This document shows positions 1-8,529 of a stretch of 64,000 bases of DNA, piece after piece. The stretch covers positions 930,001-994,000 of the forward strand of contig NZ_CAJZAH010000001.1 of NCBI RefSeq assembly GCF_914271545.1, in the 5' to 3' direction. The notes beneath the pieces were generated by a model. It made no database searches. It saw only the letters and a program-made list of their open reading frames with translations, and was not told where the DNA came from. Every line of letters begins with the position of its first letter. Position 1 is the first letter of the stretch. Both the position numbers and the translations under genes were made by a program. This stretch comes from Cupriavidus respiraculi (lineage in GTDB: Bacteria; Pseudomonadota; Gammaproteobacteria; Burkholderiales; Burkholderiaceae).

Positions 1-2
1 GC

Positions 3-623
3 ATCACGGACGTGGTGCTGATCGTGCTGATGGAACACGGCCTCACCCCAAGCGCCATTGCCACGCGGCTGATCTACATGAGCGCGCCGGAGAACCTGCA
101 GGGCGCCGTCTCGGCCGGACTGCTGGCCGTGGGCAGTTCCTTCGTCGGCACCATGGAGAACTGCTCCCAGCTGCTCGATCGCGTGCTGGCGGCGGACGAT
201 CCCGACGCCGAAGCCCAGGCCATCGCGCGCCACTACCGGGCGCAAAAGGCTGCGGTGCCCGGCTTCGGCCACCACCTGCACAAGCCCGTCGATCCCCGCG
301 CATACAAGCTGCTGGAACTGGCCGGGGCGGAGCCCGAGCTGGGCGGCGAGCGCATCCGGGCGTTGAAGCGGCTCTCGGCCGCGGTCGACGAGGCAGCGGG
401 GCGCCCGATCACCATCAACGCCACCGGCGCGGTGGCCGCGCTGCTGGGCGAGATCGGCGTGCCCACCGCCGTGATGCGAGGCTTCGCGGTGATCTCGCGC
501 GCCGCCGGTCTGGTGGCGCATATCGTCGAGGAGCAGGCGAGCCCGTCGGGGCGCTTCATCTGGGACACGGTGGAGCACGCCATTCCCTACGTGGGCAATG
601 CCCCCGCGGGGGACGCGCCGTGA
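3..623 (+). CDS. Citryl-CoA lyase / citrate synthase-family protein (5' end missing)
   Basis: The C-terminal part of a citrate synthase-fold protein; the frame is open to the left edge, so the start lies outside the window. The region PGFGHHLHKPVDPR matches the active-site His segment of citryl-CoA lyases, and the later segments GRPITINATGAVAALLGEIG and RGFAVISRAAGLVAHIVEE match the conserved C-terminal substrate-binding helices of short citrate synthase-like proteins. Such enzymes form or cleave C-C bonds between an acyl-CoA and a keto acid. The stop overlaps the start of the SDR gene by four bases (GTGA), so the two are translationally coupled and probably act in the same acyl-CoA or keto acid pathway. 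The exact substrate cannot be read from the sequence. Confidence 0.85.
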   Translation: MTDVVLIVLMEHGLTPSAIATRLIYMSAPENLQGAVSAGLLAVGSSFVGTMENCSQLLDRVLAADDPDAEAQAIARHYRAQKAAVPGFGHHLHKPVDPRAYKLLELAGAEPELGGERIRALKRLSAAVDEAAGRPITINATGAVAALLGEIGVPTAVMRGFAVISRAAGLVAHIVEEQASPSGRFIWDTVEHAIPYVGNAPAGDAP

Positions 624-1456
624 GCGGGGCGATGCCGCCGGGCACGGGGTCGCCCCTGCCGCTGAGCCTGGCCGGGCGCACGGTCTTCGTGGCGGGTGCC
701 GGCTCGGCGGGACCGGGCTGGAGCATCGGCCGCGCCGCGAGCGCGACGTACGCGCGCCTGGGCGCACGCGTCTGCGTGGTCGACCGCGACGAAGCCTCCG
801 CGCGGGAGACCACCGCGCTGATTCGCGGCGAGGGCGGCACGGCCGAGACCTTCGTCGGCGATGTCGCGGTGGACGCCGACGTCGAACGGCTGTTCGCGCA
901 GGCCCGCGCCTGCTTCGGACCCATCGACGTGCTGCATCACAACGTGGGCATCGGCAAGACCGGAGGGCCGCTGGACACCGCCGTGCAGGACTTCGACCAG
1001 GCCCACCAGGTCAACGTGCGCAGCCTGCTGCTGGCGTCGCAGCAGGTGCTGCCCGACATGGTGGACCGCGGACGCGGCGCGATCGTGACCATCTCGTCGG
1101 TCGCGGGGCTGCGCTACCTTGGCTATCCGCATCTGTCGTACTGCGTGACCAAGGCGGCGGTGATCCAGTTCACGCGCATGCTCGCCCAGCAATACGCGGC
1201 GCACGGCATTCGCGCCAACACGGTCGTGCCCGGCCTGATCGATACGCCGCGGATCGCGCATACGGTGGCGAAGATGTTCTCCGCCACCGATCTGGACGAG
1301 GCGCGCGCCGCGCGGGCCCGCCAGGTGCCGATGCAACGGATGGGCACGGCATGGGATGTGGCGAACGCCTGCGCCTTCCTGGCATCGGACGCGGCGGCCT
1401 ACGTGACCGGCACCGAGCTGGTGGTCGACGGCGGCCTGACCGGGAAGTTCGTCTAG
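620..1456 (+). CDS. SDR family NAD(P)-dependent oxidoreductase
   Basis: A 278-residue classical short-chain dehydrogenase. The cofactor loop GAGSAGPGWSIG is at residues 26-37, the NVG segment replaces the usual NAG, and the catalytic set is Ser159/160, Tyr174 and Lys178 (SYCVTK). The C-terminus ends in the usual TGTELVVDGG motif. The glycine loop is two residues longer than the standard TGxxxGxG, as in some hydroxyacyl-type SDRs. The GTG start overlaps the stop of the citryl-CoA lyase-like gene; an in-frame ATG at 632 is an alternative start. The substrate is unknown; the context suggests a hydroxyacyl or hydroxy acid intermediate. Confidence 0.88.
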   Translation: MSGAMPPGTGSPLPLSLAGRTVFVAGAGSAGPGWSIGRAASATYARLGARVCVVDRDEASARETTALIRGEGGTAETFVGDVAVDADVERLFAQARACFGPIDVLHHNVGIGKTGGPLDTAVQDFDQAHQVNVRSLLLASQQVLPDMVDRGRGAIVTISSVAGLRYLGYPHLSYCVTKAAVIQFTRMLAQQYAAHGIRANTVVPGLIDTPRIAHTVAKMFSATDLDEARAARARQVPMQRMGTAWDVANACAFLASDAAAYVTGTELVVDGGLTGKFV

Positions 1457-1506
1457 CACGGTAAGGAAGCGAAGCGCGATCTAAGGATTTCTAATATCGC
1501 TAGTCA

Positions 1507-1534
1507 TTGACTTCGTCCTAAAAGCGCCTACGCT
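1507..1534 (+). promoter_or_regulatory. Candidate sigma70 promoter for the ba3 oxidase operon
   Basis: TTGACT at 1507-1512 and TACGCT at 1529-1534 are separated by 16 bases, in a stretch visibly more AT-rich than its surroundings. The first gene of the operon starts at 1676, preceded by GGAGG at 1659-1663. The -10 match is weak (three of six), so this is tentative. Confidence 0.35.
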
Positions 1535-1675
1535 GGTGTGTACCTTGTCCGGCACAGGGCACGGTGCATGCGTGTGGGCGCTTCCCCATGGGCCTGCCCA
1601 CGGGCCCGCATCGGCACCAGCCCAGCATCAGCCATTGCCGGCCTGCACCCACTCGCATGGAGGCCTTGTAGCGGC

Positions 1676-2392
1676 ATGCACAAGTTCGGGTCAGCTTGCC
1701 TTTTCGCGATTCTGGCCGGCCTCGGGTCCGGCGCGGCGCGCGCCCAGTCCGAGGCGGTGCCGGCGTTCAAGCAGCTCGACTCGATGGAGGCGCGGGTGCA
1801 GGGCTGCGTGACGTGCCACGGCCAGAGCGGTCAGGGCACCAGCAACGGCTACTTTCCCCGCATCGCCGGCAAGCCAGCCGGCTACCTGTACAACCAGCTC
1901 GTGGCCTTTCGCGACGGCACCCGCAAGTACCCGCCGATGAACTATCTGGTGGCCTACTTGCCCGATCCGTACCTGCGCGAGATGGCCGAGTACTTCTCCA
2001 GGCTGCACCCTCCGTTCGCGCCCGGCGAGCCGGCTCCCGTCGACCCCGCCACGCTCGCGCGCGGGCAGGCGCTGGTCACCGCCGGTGACGCGGGCAAGGG
2101 CATTCCCGCCTGCGCGACGTGCCACGGCAGCGCCCTGACCGGCATGAACCCGGGCATCCCCGGACTGGTCGGACTGCGGCCGACCTATATCGTGGCGCAG
2201 CTCACGCGCTGGAAGGTGGGCGACCGGCACGCGGCCGAGCCCGATTGCATGAAGCGCATCGCGACGCGGCTCAGCGATGTCGATATCGCCGCGGTGGCGG
2301 GCTGGCTGGGGCAGCAGCCCGCGCCAAGCGACCCGGCGCCCGAATCCTCCAATCTCGTCCGCATGCCGCTGGCCTGCGGCAGCCAGCGATGA
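1676..2392 (+). CDS. Dihaem cytochrome c (c4-like), periplasmic
   Basis: A 238-residue protein with a signal peptide (MHKFGSACLFAILAGLGSG, cleavage near ARA-QS) and two haem-binding motifs, CVTCH at 44-48 and CATCH at 146-150. This duplicated layout is that of cytochrome c4, an electron donor to terminal oxidases. I chose the ATG at 1676 because it is followed directly by the signal peptide and preceded by GGAGG; an open frame reaches further upstream but adds only non-secretory sequence. The stop overlaps the next start (ATGA). It is the first gene of the ba3 oxidase operon and probably shuttles electrons to subunit II. Confidence 0.88.
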   Translation: MHKFGSACLFAILAGLGSGAARAQSEAVPAFKQLDSMEARVQGCVTCHGQSGQGTSNGYFPRIAGKPAGYLYNQLVAFRDGTRKYPPMNYLVAYLPDPYLREMAEYFSRLHPPFAPGEPAPVDPATLARGQALVTAGDAGKGIPACATCHGSALTGMNPGIPGLVGLRPTYIVAQLTRWKVGDRHAAEPDCMKRIATRLSDVDIAAVAGWLGQQPAPSDPAPESSNLVRMPLACGSQR

Positions 2393-3717
2393 AGCGCGCC
2401 CGTCGACGCCAGGCCATCATCGCGGGCATCGTCGGACTCGCGGTGATCGTGGCCGTCGTGCTCGCCGCCCTCCACGTGCTGCGGCCCGGCATGCTGGATC
2501 CCCGCGATACCAGCCGGCCCGCCGATCTGGCCGGCGGCGCCGGCGTCGATCCCACCACGCAGATCATCAACCGCGGCGAATACCTGGCGCGCGCCGGCGA
2601 CTGCATTGCCTGCCATACCGAGCCCAACGGCAAGCAGTTCGCGGGCGGGCGGGCGATGCCCACGCCGTTCGGCAATCTCTACGTGCCGAACATCACGCCG
2701 GACGACGAGACCGGCATCGGCCAGTGGACCGCCGACGAGTTCTACCGGATGATGCATACCGGCATCTCGCGCGACGGCACCCTGCTCTATCCGGCCATGC
2801 CCTTCGCCTCCTACACCAAGGTCACGCGCGAGGACTCCGACGCCATCTACGCCTATCTGATGTCGGTGCCGCCGGTGAAGCATGCCAACCGTCCGCACGA
2901 GCTACGCTTTCCCTTCAACAACCGCGATCTGCTGATCGGCTGGCGCGCGCTGTATTTCCGCGAGGGCGAATACCAGCCCGATCCCAGCCAGTCGGCGCAG
3001 TGGAACCGCGGCGCCTACCTGGTGCAGGGGCTGGGCCACTGCGCGATGTGCCATACCGCGGTCAATATGCTGGGCGGCTCCAGCGAGTCCAAGGCGTTCG
3101 AGGGCGGCATGATCCCGAACCAGAACTGGTATGCGCCATCCCTGACCTCCAACCGCGAGGCGGGCCTGGGCAACTGGGAGATCAAGGACATCGTCGACCT
3201 GCTGCAGGTAGGCGTATCGCATCGCGGCACCGTCTACGGGCCGATGGCCGAGGTGGTCTACAACAGCCTGCAATACATGAGCGACGAGGACGTGGATGCG
3301 ATGGCCGTCTACCTGAAGGCACTGCCGCCTCGCGATTCGGAGCCGCCTCCCTCGAGCCAGGCGCGACTGGTGGACCCCGGCGTCATGGAGCTGGGCCGGC
3401 AGGTCTATGTCGCGCAATGCGCGATGTGCCACGGCGAGGATGGCAAGGGTCAGCCCCCGGCATTCCCGCCGCTGGCCGGTAACCAGTCCATCACCATGTC
3501 GTCGCCCGTGAACCCGATCCGCATGGTGCTCAACGGCGGCTATCCGCCCGGCACGCAGAAGAACCCGCGCCCGCACGGCATGCCGCCCTTCTCCCATATC
3601 CTGGACGACGCGCAGGCGGCCGCCGTCGTGACCTATATCCGTGTTGCCTGGGACAACCGCGGCACGCCGGTGACGACGGCCCAGGTCAACGATCTTCGCA
3701 AGCTGCTGCCCGAGTAA
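2389..3717 (+). CDS. Membrane-anchored trihaem cytochrome c (alcohol/gluconate dehydrogenase cytochrome-subunit family)
   Basis: A 442-residue protein with an N-terminal membrane anchor (residues about 8-30) and three haem motifs: CIACH at 72-76, CAMCH at 218-222 and CAMCH at 344-348. The three-domain arrangement is typical of the cytochrome c subunit of membrane-bound alcohol, gluconate and sorbitol dehydrogenases, which pass electrons to quinone or to an oxidase. No dehydrogenase gene is adjacent; instead the gene sits between a c4-like cytochrome (ATGA overlap) and ba3 oxidase subunits, so here it more likely feeds the oxidase directly. The start was set at the overlapping ATG, ahead of the anchor helix. 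Confidence 0.88.
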   Translation: MKRARRRQAIIAGIVGLAVIVAVVLAALHVLRPGMLDPRDTSRPADLAGGAGVDPTTQIINRGEYLARAGDCIACHTEPNGKQFAGGRAMPTPFGNLYVPNITPDDETGIGQWTADEFYRMMHTGISRDGTLLYPAMPFASYTKVTREDSDAIYAYLMSVPPVKHANRPHELRFPFNNRDLLIGWRALYFREGEYQPDPSQSAQWNRGAYLVQGLGHCAMCHTAVNMLGGSSESKAFEGGMIPNQNWYAPSLTSNREAGLGNWEIKDIVDLLQVGVSHRGTVYGPMAEVVYNSLQYMSDEDVDAMAVYLKALPPRDSEPPPSSQARLVDPGVMELGRQVYVAQCAMCHGEDGKGQPPAFPPLAGNQSITMSSPVNPIRMVLNGGYPPGTQKNPRPHGMPPFSHILDDAQAAAVVTYIRVAWDNRGTPVTTAQVNDLRKLLPE

Positions 3718-3732
3718 GGAGAGCGCCCGAGC

Positions 3733-3924
3733 ATGACGACGCCCGAGACCGCCCGTCCGCGACGCCCCGACGATCCGCCGGCCGAGGAAGAGGAAGTGCA
3801 CCGCATCGTCGCCCGCGGGCCTACGGGCGCCTTCGCCGTGGCCGGCGTGGCGACCGCCATCGTCGTGGCGATGTATCTCGCCTTCTACGCCTTCGTGTAT
3901 CTGCCGCGGGGAACGGTCCAGTGA
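3733..3924 (+). CDS. Single-pass membrane peptide, likely ba3 oxidase small subunit (IIa-like)
   Basis: A 63-residue protein with an acidic, proline-rich cytoplasmic N-terminus (PAEEEEVHR near residues 17-24) and one transmembrane helix at about residues 33-57. Small one-helix subunits (subunit IIa/CbaD) are encoded beside subunit II in ba3-type oxidase clusters, and this gene occupies that position: it lies 15 bases after the trihaem cytochrome and its TGA overlaps the GTG of subunit II. Sequence alone does not prove the family; position and topology support it. Confidence 0.65.
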   Translation: MTTPETARPRRPDDPPAEEEEVHRIVARGPTGAFAVAGVATAIVVAMYLAFYAFVYLPRGTVQ

Positions 3925-4505
3925 GCGCGCCGCCCACCGCCACGGATACCAACGGAGGGCACGGCGCCGGGGACGTCGCGGTAGCGGCCGAGAAGCGCTG
4001 GGCCATCGTGGTGACCCTCATCATCGTGGTGCTGATCGCCATGATGGTGCTGGCCGGCCTGCACTGGGCGGCGATGCCGCCCTCGCGCGTGGAGACCATC
4101 GACGTGCGGACCGCCCACATGCAGGGCGAATTCGTCGAGAGCAACCTCGGCACCGCCGTCGACGCGGACGGCAGCGTCACCGTGCGGCTGATCGCGCAGC
4201 AATACTCGTTCGAGCCGCAGTGCATCGTGGTGCCGGCCGGCGTGCCGGTCAGGTTCCGCGGCACCAGCACCGATGCCGTCCATGGCTTCGTGGTGGGCAC
4301 TACCAACGCCAACACCATGCTGATTCCCGGGTTCGTCGCCACGTTCACCACCACCTTCGACAAGACCGGCGAACTGCTGATGCCGTGCCACGAGTATTGC
4401 GGCACCGGCCACGAGGCAATGTGGGCACGCGTGCAGGTGCTGCCTCCCAACGAATTCCTTGCCAGGGCTCGCGCCGAAGAGAGGCTGAACTGTGTTTCTC
4501 GCTAG
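3921..4505 (+). CDS. Cytochrome c oxidase subunit II, ba3-type, CuA protein
   Basis: A 194-residue protein with one N-terminal transmembrane helix (about residues 26-49) and a periplasmic cupredoxin domain. The binuclear CuA ligands are complete: His121, Cys156, Glu158, Cys160, His164 and Met167 (CHEYCGTGHEAM). One helix instead of two is the ba3 pattern. It accepts electrons from cytochrome c and passes them to haem b in subunit I. The GTG start overlaps the preceding small subunit, and the 3' end overlaps subunit I by 14 bases. Confidence 0.92.
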   Translation: MSAPPTATDTNGGHGAGDVAVAAEKRWAIVVTLIIVVLIAMMVLAGLHWAAMPPSRVETIDVRTAHMQGEFVESNLGTAVDADGSVTVRLIAQQYSFEPQCIVVPAGVPVRFRGTSTDAVHGFVVGTTNANTMLIPGFVATFTTTFDKTGELLMPCHEYCGTGHEAMWARVQVLPPNEFLARARAEERLNCVSR

Positions 4506-6111
4506 AAAACTCGTGCTGGCGCACTTCTGGATCGCCTTCATCGCCTTCTTCGGCGCGATCCTGCTCGGCGAGTGGCAGATGTTCGTCCGCTCTCCGCTCG
4601 CCAACTGGGTCAACAACCCGGAGCACTACTACCGCTCGGTGACCGCGCACGGCACGGTGATGGCCTACGTGCTGCCGACCCTGGTCGCCATGGGCTTCGG
4701 TTACGCGCTGACCGAACTCACGCTCAAGCGTGCGCTGATCGGCATGCGCTGGGCATGGGCGGGCTTCTGGCTGGTGATCGCCGGCACGGTGATCGCGGCA
4801 ATCACCATGGGGCTGGGCAAGGCCTCGGTGCTGTACACCTTCTACCCGCCGATGATCGGCAGCCCGTTCTACTACATCGGCGTGGTGCTGGTGGTCGTGG
4901 GCTCGTGGGTGTGGGTGGCGCTGATGTCCGTCAACCTGCGCGCATGGAAGAAGGACAATCCCGGCGCGACCGTGCCGCTGGCGATGTACGGCAACGTCGC
5001 CGGCGCGTATCTGTGGGCCTGGACGTCGGTGGGGGCGGCGGTCGAGGTCCTCTTCATGATCCTGCCCGCCTCGCTGGGCTGGACCGACACCATCAACGCG
5101 GGCCTGGCGCGCGTGTTCTTCTCCTGGACGCTGCACGCCATCGTCTACTTCTGGCTGATGCCGGCCTATATCGCCTTCTACACCATCGTGCCCCGTGCGA
5201 TCGGCGGACGGCTATACAGCGACACCATGGGCCGGGTCGCCTTCGCGCTGTTCCTGGTGTTCTCCATGCCGATCGGCATTCACCATCTGTTCGCCGATCC
5301 GCAGGTCGGCGCGGGCTTCAAGTTCGTGCATGCGGCCATGACCGCGATGGTGTCGGTGCCAACGCTCCTGACCGTCTTCACCATCGTCGCGTCGGTGGAG
5401 ATCGCCGCGCGCCTGCGCGGCGGCAAGGGGGCGTTCGGCTGGGTCAAGGCCCTGCCCTGGGGCAATCCGGTCATGCTGGCGGTGACCTTCTCGTTCGTGA
5501 TGCTGGGCTTCGGCGGCGCCGGCGGCATCATCAACATGAGCTACCAGCTCAACGAGACCGTGCACAACACGCAGTGGGTCACCGGGCATTTCCACCTGAT
5601 CTTCGCCGGCGCCATCGTCATCATGTACATGGTCATCGCGTACGACCTGTGGCCGCAGCTGACCGGATGCGCGCCCCTGCCGCGCCGCTGGCTGCAGGTG
5701 CAGCTGTGGCTGTGGTTCGTCGGCATGCTGGTGCTGTCGCTGCCCTGGCATCTGGTGGGCCTGCTCGGCATGCCGCGCCGGATGGCGTACTACGACTACA
5801 CGCATCCGGCCCTGCAGCCCCAGGCGTGGACGGTCATCGTTTCCACGCTGGGCGGACTGGTACTTGTGATCTCCGCGGCAATGTTCGTATGGGTGCTGGC
5901 CCGCGCGCGGCGGGGCGCGCAGACGCCCGAGCCCTACACCTTCAGCACGCCGCTGCACGCCAGCGCCCGCGTTCCCGCGGCGCTGAACGGCTTTGCGCTG
6001 TGGGTGGCCATGATGATCGGGCTGACGCTGGTCAACTACGGATTTCCGATCGTGCAACTGGCGATGCTCGACCACGCGTCGGTGCCGGTCGTTCCCATCG
6101 GGAGCCGATGA
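4492..6111 (+). CDS. Cytochrome c oxidase subunit I, ba3-type (B-family haem-copper oxidase)
   Basis: A 539-residue polytopic membrane protein reducing O2 to water with proton pumping. Metal ligands are visible: His53 (low-spin haem, TAHG), His215 with the cross-linkable Tyr219 (HAIVYFWLMPAY) and His264-His265 for CuB, and His366 and His368 (VTGHFHLI) for the two haems. The HAIVY motif, in place of HPEVY, identifies the ba3/B family. The GTG start lies inside the subunit II gene. Such oxidases typically have high O2 affinity, so this operon probably serves low-oxygen respiration; that role is inferred from the family. Confidence 0.93.
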   Translation: MFLARKLVLAHFWIAFIAFFGAILLGEWQMFVRSPLANWVNNPEHYYRSVTAHGTVMAYVLPTLVAMGFGYALTELTLKRALIGMRWAWAGFWLVIAGTVIAAITMGLGKASVLYTFYPPMIGSPFYYIGVVLVVVGSWVWVALMSVNLRAWKKDNPGATVPLAMYGNVAGAYLWAWTSVGAAVEVLFMILPASLGWTDTINAGLARVFFSWTLHAIVYFWLMPAYIAFYTIVPRAIGGRLYSDTMGRVAFALFLVFSMPIGIHHLFADPQVGAGFKFVHAAMTAMVSVPTLLTVFTIVASVEIAARLRGGKGAFGWVKALPWGNPVMLAVTFSFVMLGFGGAGGIINMSYQLNETVHNTQWVTGHFHLIFAGAIVIMYMVIAYDLWPQLTGCAPLPRRWLQVQLWLWFVGMLVLSLPWHLVGLLGMPRRMAYYDYTHPALQPQAWTVIVSTLGGLVLVISAAMFVWVLARARRGAQTPEPYTFSTPLHASARVPAALNGFALWVAMMIGLTLVNYGFPIVQLAMLDHASVPVVPIGSR

Positions 6112-6920
6112 TGGCGCAGGCACACCGACTGTCGTGGCGCAGTCCGCTCGTTCGCTGGAGCGTGCTGTCGCTGATCGCGATGACCGCCCTGTTCGCCTTT
6201 GTCGGCTTCGTATGGCTGCCTTCCGTGCAGGGCGACTTCTCCGCGCAGGGTATTTGGGCCACCATCTGCCGCGCCGCGGGCGTGCCGGAGTCGTGGAGCC
6301 GCTCCAATGCCACGCGGGGCGGTCCCGTGTCGACGCAGGTGGTGATGGAGCCCGCCCTGGCGGTATCGGGGCCGCCGGACGCCGTGGGCCGCGGCGCGAC
6401 GCTGGCGCTGAACTGCACCATGTGCCACGGCGCGCAAGGCATGAGCATCTCGAACGCGCCCAACCTCGCCGGGCAGTACCCGGAAGTGGTGATCAAGCAG
6501 TTGCGCGACTACCAGACCGGCAAGCGCTCCAGCCCCATCATGGAAGCGCTGGCGCGCAACCTGTCGGAGCGGGACATCGCCGATCTGGCCGCCTACTACG
6601 CCTACCTGCCCAAGGCGCGCACGGCGCCGACCACCTACGACGAAACGCTGCCGGCGCTCGTCCGCGTGGGCGATCCGCTGCGCAATATCGCACCGTGCAT
6701 CTCGTGCCACGGTGGCGTCGACCAGAAACTGGGCGCGCCATGGCTGGAGGGCATGCCGCGCGACTACCTCGTCGAGCAGCTGGTGGCCTTCCGCGCCGGA
6801 GACCGCCGCAACGACGCGCAGGCGCAGATGCGCAATATGGTCCGGGCGATGACCGACAGCGAGATCGAGGAAGTGGCCCGCTTCTACGCGCGCAAGAGCG
6901 CCAACGCCGAAGGGCGCTAG
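6108..6920 (+). CDS. Membrane-anchored dihaem cytochrome c (c4-like), end of the ba3 operon
   Basis: A 270-residue protein with an N-terminal transmembrane anchor (about residues 17-38), a linker, and two cytochrome domains carrying CTMCH and CISCH. Two ATG codons stand in tandem at 6108 and 6111; the first overlaps the subunit I stop (ATGATG). It resembles the first cytochrome of the operon but keeps its anchor, so one operon supplies both a soluble and a tethered dihaem donor. The following gene is convergent and 22 bases away. Confidence 0.87.
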   Translation: MMAQAHRLSWRSPLVRWSVLSLIAMTALFAFVGFVWLPSVQGDFSAQGIWATICRAAGVPESWSRSNATRGGPVSTQVVMEPALAVSGPPDAVGRGATLALNCTMCHGAQGMSISNAPNLAGQYPEVVIKQLRDYQTGKRSSPIMEALARNLSERDIADLAAYYAYLPKARTAPTTYDETLPALVRVGDPLRNIAPCISCHGGVDQKLGAPWLEGMPRDYLVEQLVAFRAGDRRNDAQAQMRNMVRAMTDSEIEEVARFYARKSANAEGR

Positions 6921-6942
6921 TTCGCCCGCGCGCGGCCGGCCA

Positions 6943-8058
6943 TCAGGGCTCGCGCGTCGCGCCGAAGCCCGCCAGTTGCGCCGCGCGCGTCCGCAGTCCC
7001 CGCAACATCGCGGCGAAGTCCGCCGTTTCGACATAGCGGTGGAACCACGCTCCGGCCAGATTGCTGGCGAGCCACGCCCCCACCATGCCGGCGGCCTGCC
7101 ACGACGGCGCGCGCGGCCCCAGCGTTCCGAAGCAGGCATTGGCCACGAGGCAGATCGGGAAGTGCACGAGAAACACCGAATACGAGATGCGGCCAAAGTA
7201 GCCGACCAGGGCGGCCCACGGACCCCGCGGCCATGCCGTCAGCCACCCTCCACGCTGCGCCACACCCAGCCAGAGCGCCACCGCCAGCGCCACGGCGATG
7301 CGCTCGCGGAAATCCACCCACAGCGCCAGCGCACCGAGCACGCCAAGCGCCAGCAGCGCCCATCCCGGCCGGCCGGGCAGCGACGCCCGGTAGGCCAGCA
7401 CGCCCATGCCATACGCCCCGAAGAAGTAGATGGCCCAGGCATCCCAGGTGGCCTGGCGATTGAACCAGTAGAGCGAGGCGGCCACCAGCCCGACCACCGC
7501 CAACGTGCCCAGCCGCGCGCTTTCCGCGCGCGCCGTCGTGGACAGCGCGCCCGGAAGCCATAGCGCCAGCATCAGCAGCGCGAACAGTTGCAGGTCGATG
7601 GCGACATACCAGACACCCGCGGACAGCGCGTCGAACCCCAGCAGATCGTGCAATAGCAGCAGATGGACGACAAACTGCGCGAGCGTGGGCGGCGCGGGAA
7701 TCGCGTCGTGCGTCATCAACGCGCGCGCGATCACCGCGCCAACCATGGCGATCACCAGCGCGGCGGCATACGGCACGACCAGCTTCCGGTAGCGCCGCCA
7801 CAGCGTTGCCACCGGATTGGCAACCACCAGAACGCCCTGCGGCGCCAGGCTGCGCGCCGCCAGAAAACCGCCCACCACCAGGAAGACCTGCACCGCGATG
7901 CGTGCGTGCTGGCAGAGCCAGTCGAACAGCCCCGGCGCCAGAGGATGCGCCAGATCGGACATCGGTCCGTAAAACGCCAGGTGATGCAGCACGATCAGTT
8001 GGGCACCGACGGCCTTGAGCGCATCGACACCTGGCAAACGCGAGGTACGCGTGGTCAT
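6943..8058 (-). CDS. Acyltransferase family 3 membrane protein (OafA/YrhL-like)
   Basis: A 371-residue polytopic protein. The N-terminal RLPGVDALKAVGAQLIVLHH carries the family's conserved basic residue and catalytic-type His pair, followed by a VGGFLAARSL segment, and near the end RISYSVFLVHFPICL matches the last conserved helix. These enzymes move acetyl or other acyl groups onto surface polysaccharides or lipids from the inner membrane. It is co-directional with the HEPN gene upstream (gap of 69 bases) and may share its transcript. The acceptor substrate is unknown. Confidence 0.85.
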   Translation of the reverse strand: MTTRTSRLPGVDALKAVGAQLIVLHHLAFYGPMSDLAHPLAPGLFDWLCQHARIAVQVFLVVGGFLAARSLAPQGVLVVANPVATLWRRYRKLVVPYAAALVIAMVGAVIARALMTHDAIPAPPTLAQFVVHLLLLHDLLGFDALSAGVWYVAIDLQLFALLMLALWLPGALSTTARAESARLGTLAVVGLVAASLYWFNRQATWDAWAIYFFGAYGMGVLAYRASLPGRPGWALLALGVLGALALWVDFRERIAVALAVALWLGVAQRGGWLTAWPRGPWAALVGYFGRISYSVFLVHFPICLVANACFGTLGPRAPSWQAAGMVGAWLASNLAGAWFHRYVETADFAAMLRGLRTRAAQLAGFGATREP

Positions 8059-8127
8059 TTGTAGTTATTGGAAACGCGAAAGGCGGGATTTTACCTGCTA
8101 CCCGCGCGCGCCGCGCTTGCCCCCGGG

Positions 8128-8529
8128 TCAGCGTGCAGCCGTCGACGGCTCTACCTCAATGAGCCGCGCTTCGAGTGTACGGATGCGATCGCGCAGAGTC
8201 GCGCAGTCCTGTACCTGGCGGGTTGCCTGCGCCTGGGCAAAGCCGCCGCTGATGTCGTAGTCCGCAAGATGGCGGACCCGCTTCATCGCCTCCAGCGCAA
8301 AGCCAATGCCTCGGGCCAGACGGCTTCCCTCCAGCACGAACTGATTGCTCAGGCGCTTGTGGTCCCCCATCCGCCAGTGGGCGTTGTCCGGCAGGCGGCA
8401 AGCCAGCAACCGCGCAGCATGGAAGGCACCGTAGTACGCGCGCGAAGCGGCATTGCGCCAGTCCATCTCCTGGGAACCCAAGGCCAGCGTGGCGGCGGCG
8501 TCGGCGAAATCGTCGCCACTCACGCTCAT
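8128..8529 (-). CDS. HEPN-domain protein
   Basis: A 133-residue all-alpha protein. Residues 25-39 (RNAASRAYYGAFHAA) match the first conserved helix of the HEPN family, and residues 84-92 (RVRHLADYD) match the second, with the typical R-x-x-ADY ending. HEPN proteins include RNases and antitoxin- or AMPylation-controlled toxins, but many are scaffolds. Arg30 and His37 lie on one helix; I cannot show that they form the RNase RxxxxH site. The start overlaps the stop of the upstream partner gene (ATGA), the strict coupling expected of a complex or a toxin-antitoxin-like pair. There is no adjacent MNT nucleotidyltransferase, the usual HEPN partner. Confidence 0.75.
   Translation of the reverse strand: MSVSGDDFADAAATLALGSQEMDWRNAASRAYYGAFHAARLLACRLPDNAHWRMGDHKRLSNQFVLEGSRLARGIGFALEAMKRVRHLADYDISGGFAQAQATRQVQDCATLRDRIRTLEARLIEVEPSTAAR

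Noticed and set aside
8146-8529. HEPN/TPR pair as a classical MNT-HEPN toxin-antitoxin module
   Set aside because: No nucleotidyltransferase (GSxARG..D.DSDxD) motif occurs in the partner; it is helical-repeat protein, so the standard assignment does not apply.
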